From positions 1 through 12,735 of the forward strand of contig CALQEM020000089.1 in NCBI GenBank assembly GCA_943329595.2: a stretch of DNA of 12,735 nt, in the 5' to 3' direction. Under the pieces are notes generated by a model. It did no database searches and was not told where the DNA came from. It saw nothing but the letters and a program-made list of their open reading frames with translations. The stretch is from CAIYMF01 sp943329595 (GTDB lineage: Bacteria; Actinomycetota; Actinomycetes; S36-B12; CAIYMF01). The position numbers and the translations under genes are program-made. Positions 10,318-12,735 of this stretch are shown one piece after another. Each line of letters starts with the position of its first letter. Within the stretch, counting starts at the first letter, position 1.

Positions 10318-12735
10318 GTGAATCGAGATAGATCGCATGTCATTGACGGTGGACTTCCGACGCAGTACGTCGATGTCGCTCCCGACGAGACCGCCGAGTG
10401 GCGCGAGTCGTTCGACGCCGTTGTCGACAACGCTGGTGCCTACCGGGCGCGCTATCTGATGCTGTCGCTGCTGCGCCGGGCCGCCGAGCGCAATGTGGGC
10501 GTTCCCAGCCTGCGCAGCACCGACTACATCAACACCATCTCGCCCGAGCGTGAGCCCTGGTTCCCCGGTGATGAGGCCATGGAGCGGCGCATTCGCGCCT
10601 TCATCCGATGGAACGCCGCGATGATGGTGCACCGTGCCCAGCGCCCCGGGGTTGGGGTGGGCGGTCATATCTCGACGTACGCCTCGAGCGCCTCGCTCTA
10701 CGAGGTGGGCTTCAATCACTTCTTCCGCGGACCCGACCACCCGGGCGGCGGCGACCAGGTGTTCTTCCAGGGCCATGCATCGCCCGGCATCTATGCCCGC
10801 GCCTTTCTTGAGGGCCGACTCACCGAAACACAGCTCGATGGATTCAGGCAGGAACTCTCACACCCCGGCGGCGGCCTGCCCTCGTACCCGCATCCGCGCC
10901 TCATGCCCGACTTCTGGCAGTTCCCCACGGTGTCGATGGGCATGGGCCCGATCAACGCGATCTACCAGGCGCGGTTCAACCGCTACCTTCAGGACCGCGG
11001 CGTCAAGGACACGTCACAGCAGCAGGTGTGGGCATTCCTTGGCGACGGCGAGATGGACGAACCCGAGTCGGTCGGGGCACTGGGCATTGCCGCCCGAGAG
11101 GAACTCGACAATCTCACCTTCGTCGTCAACTGCAATCTGCAGGGCCTCGACGGACCAGTGCGCGGTAACGGCAAGGTCATCCAAGAGCTCGAGTCGCTGT
11201 TCCGAGGAGCCGGCTGGAATGTCATCAAGGTCGTGTGGGGTCGCGGCTGGGACCCTCTGCTCGCCGCCGACCGCGATGGCGCACTGGTCAATCTGATGAA
11301 CCGCACACCCGACGGCGACTTCCAGACCTACAAGTCAGAAGATGGCGCGTTCATTCGTGAGAACTTCTTCGGCCGCGACCAGCGCACCCGCACGCTCGTC
11401 GAGGCGATGACCGACGACGAAATCTGGGCGCTTCAGCGCGGCGGGCACGACTACCGAAAGATGTACGCCGCCTACGACTCCGCCGTGAACCACAGGGGCC
11501 AGCCCACGGTGATTCTGGCCAAGACCATCAAGGGCTGGACCTTGGGCTCACACTTCGAAGCCCGCAATGCCACCCACCAGATGAAGAAGCTCACCCTCGA
11601 CGACCTCATGGTCTTTCGTGACCGCCTCAACATTCCCATTCCTGACGACCAGATGGACTCGTACCTGCCGCCCTACTACCACCCTGGGCGCGACAGTGAG
11701 TTTGGCGACTACCTGCACGAGCGTCGCAGGGCGCTCGGCGGCTACGTGCCCACGCGACGCACCCAGAGCAGGGAGCTTCAGCTGCCGGGAGACGACGCCT
11801 ATCAGTCGATGGCGCGGGGGTCGGGCAAGCAGGAAATCGCGACCACCATGTCGTTCGTTCGACTGCTGCGCGACCTCATGCGCGACCCGGAACTCGGCCC
11901 CAGGTTTGTGCCGATCATTCCCGACGAGGCCCGCACCTTCGGAATGGACTCACTGTTCCCCACCGCCAAGATTTACAGCCCGCACGGACAGAACTATGTC
12001 TCGGTCGACCGTGACCTCATGCTCAGCTACCAGGAGAGCACCGTCGGTCAGATCCTGCATGAGGGCATCAATGAGGCCGGGTCGGCGGCGTCGTTCATCG
12101 CCGCCGGATCGTCGTACTCGACCCATGACGAGCCCATGATTCCCGTGTACATCTTTTATTCAATGTTCGGGTTTCAGCGCACCGGAGACGCCTTCTGGCT
12201 CGCGGGCGACCAAAAGGCTCGTGGCTTCGTCATTGGCGCCACCGCCGGCCGCACCACGCTCAACGGAGAGGGCCTCCAGCACCAGGACGGCCACTCGCCG
12301 CTCCTCGCTGCCACCAATCCGGCGGCGGTGCACTACGACCCAGCCTTTGGCTTCGAGCTCGGACACATTGTGCGCGATGGCCTGCGGCGCATGTATGGCC
12401 CGTCGCCTGAAGACCTGTTCTACTACCTCACCGTGCACAATGAGCCCTCGGTGCAGCCCGCTGAGCCCGAGGGTGCTGATGTTGAGGGAATCCTGCGCGG
12501 CATGCACCTGTGGCGACCGGCCGACGCACCGGGCGCCGCACTCGCGGTGCAACTGCTTGCCTCAGGTGTCGCCGTTGCCTGGGCCGAGCGCGCGCAGCAA
12601 CTCTTGCGCGATGAGTGGGGCGTGGCGGCCGATCTGTGGTCGGTCACCTCGTGGAATGAACTCAACCGCGACGGCCTCGCGTGCGACCGCGCCAGCCTGC
12701 TCGACCCCGATGCGGCCCAGCGCACCCCCTGGGTG
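10318..12735 (+). CDS. aceE: Pyruvate dehydrogenase E1 component, homodimeric type (3' end outside window)
   Basis: E1 decarboxylates pyruvate with thiamine diphosphate and passes the acetyl group to the lipoyl domain of E2. The window holds 806 codons, about nine tenths of a protein usually near 890-920 residues, with no internal stop. The thiamine/Mg motif is complete: FLGDGEMDEPES with D243, and VVNCNLQGLDGPV with N273 and Q275, equivalent to E. coli D230, N260 and Q262. H420 (NATHQMKK) corresponds to E. coli H407, and GLQHQDGHS (H655 region) to the H640 motif. The start region (GLPTQYVDVAPDETAEW) matches actinobacterial AceE. An in-frame TAG at 10306-10308 blocks any longer start. It is divergent from the DUF3052 gene and probably leaderless. 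Confidence 0.97.
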   Translation, partial: MNRDRSHVIDGGLPTQYVDVAPDETAEWRESFDAVVDNAGAYRARYLMLSLLRRAAERNVGVPSLRSTDYINTISPEREPWFPGDEAMERRIRAFIRWNAAMMVHRAQRPGVGVGGHISTYASSASLYEVGFNHFFRGPDHPGGGDQVFFQGHASPGIYARAFLEGRLTETQLDGFRQELSHPGGGLPSYPHPRLMPDFWQFPTVSMGMGPINAIYQARFNRYLQDRGVKDTSQQQVWAFLGDGEMDEPESVGALGIAAREELDNLTFVVNCNLQGLDGPVRGNGKVIQELESLFRGAGWNVIKVVWGRGWDPLLAADRDGALVNLMNRTPDGDFQTYKSEDGAFIRENFFGRDQRTRTLVEAMTDDEIWALQRGGHDYRKMYAAYDSAVNHRGQPTVILAKTIKGWTLGSHFEARNATHQMKKLTLDDLMVFRDRLNIPIPDDQMDSYLPPYYHPGRDSEFGDYLHERRRALGGYVPTRRTQSRELQLPGDDAYQSMARGSGKQEIATTMSFVRLLRDLMRDPELGPRFVPIIPDEARTFGMDSLFPTAKIYSPHGQNYVSVDRDLMLSYQESTVGQILHEGINEAGSAASFIAAGSSYSTHDEPMIPVYIFYSMFGFQRTGDAFWLAGDQKARGFVIGATAGRTTLNGEGLQHQDGHSPLLAATNPAAVHYDPAFGFELGHIVRDGLRRMYGPSPEDLFYYLTVHNEPSVQPAEPEGADVEGILRGMHLWRPADAPGAALAVQLLASGVAVAWAERAQQLLRDEWGVAADLWSVTSWNELNRDGLACDRASLLDPDAAQRTPWV

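Overview
The window is 12.7 kb of high-G+C actinobacterial chromosome carrying conserved housekeeping genes. The lineage is read from family content: a MapB-type methionine aminopeptidase with an N-terminal extension, a ROK polyphosphate glucokinase, an RNase HI fused to a phosphatase, an AhpE-type peroxiredoxin, a DUF3052 protein and a homodimeric pyruvate dehydrogenase E1 (AceE). The order RNase H/phosphatase, zinc-ribbon protein, Nif3, AhpE, DUF3052, aceE resembles, from memory, the Rv2228c-Rv2241 region of Mycobacterium tuberculosis. Genus cannot be fixed from the sequence alone. No mobile element, CRISPR array, prophage or defence cassette was seen.

Layout. Positions 1-227 hold the 3' end of an unrecognised gene. 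A 106-residue Lys/Ala repeat protein like a free histone H1 or HupB tail (407-727, +) follows, ending at a perfect 21-bp hairpin shared with a convergent small SPOR-like gene (788-994, -). Divergent from that gene are map (1051-1896) and ppgK (1942-2712), then a MarR regulator (2761-3228) and a small lipoprotein with a Pro/Asp/Tyr tail (3284-3862). The lipoprotein converges on rnpB, the RNase P RNA (about 3867-4267, -). yaaA (4324-5121, +) is divergent from rnpB.

A minus-strand block runs from 8656 down to 5157: ahpE, tRNA-Val(UAC), nif3-like, zinc-ribbon coiled-coil protein, then RNase HI/phosphatase. The last pair overlaps by ATGA. A DinB/SCP2-like protein (8705-9655, +) is divergent from ahpE and meets the DUF3052 gene (9656-10084, -) stop to stop. 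aceE begins at 10318 and runs off the right edge with about 806 codons present.

The most interesting pattern is transcriptional. Six genes (map, marR, yaaA, the zinc-ribbon gene, nif3, aceE), and probably the DinB-like gene, have a TANNNT-like -10 hexamer exactly six bases before the start codon and no real Shine-Dalgarno. They therefore look leaderless. The other genes with a usable upstream region have clear GGAGG-type sites or a stop/start overlap. rnpB and tRNA-Val have similar -10 boxes. I found no strong evidence for a wholly new biological system. The best leads are the free AK-repeat protein, the leaderless/leadered split, the repeat cluster upstream of aceE, and the DinB-like protein that seems to lack its metal ligands beside AhpE.
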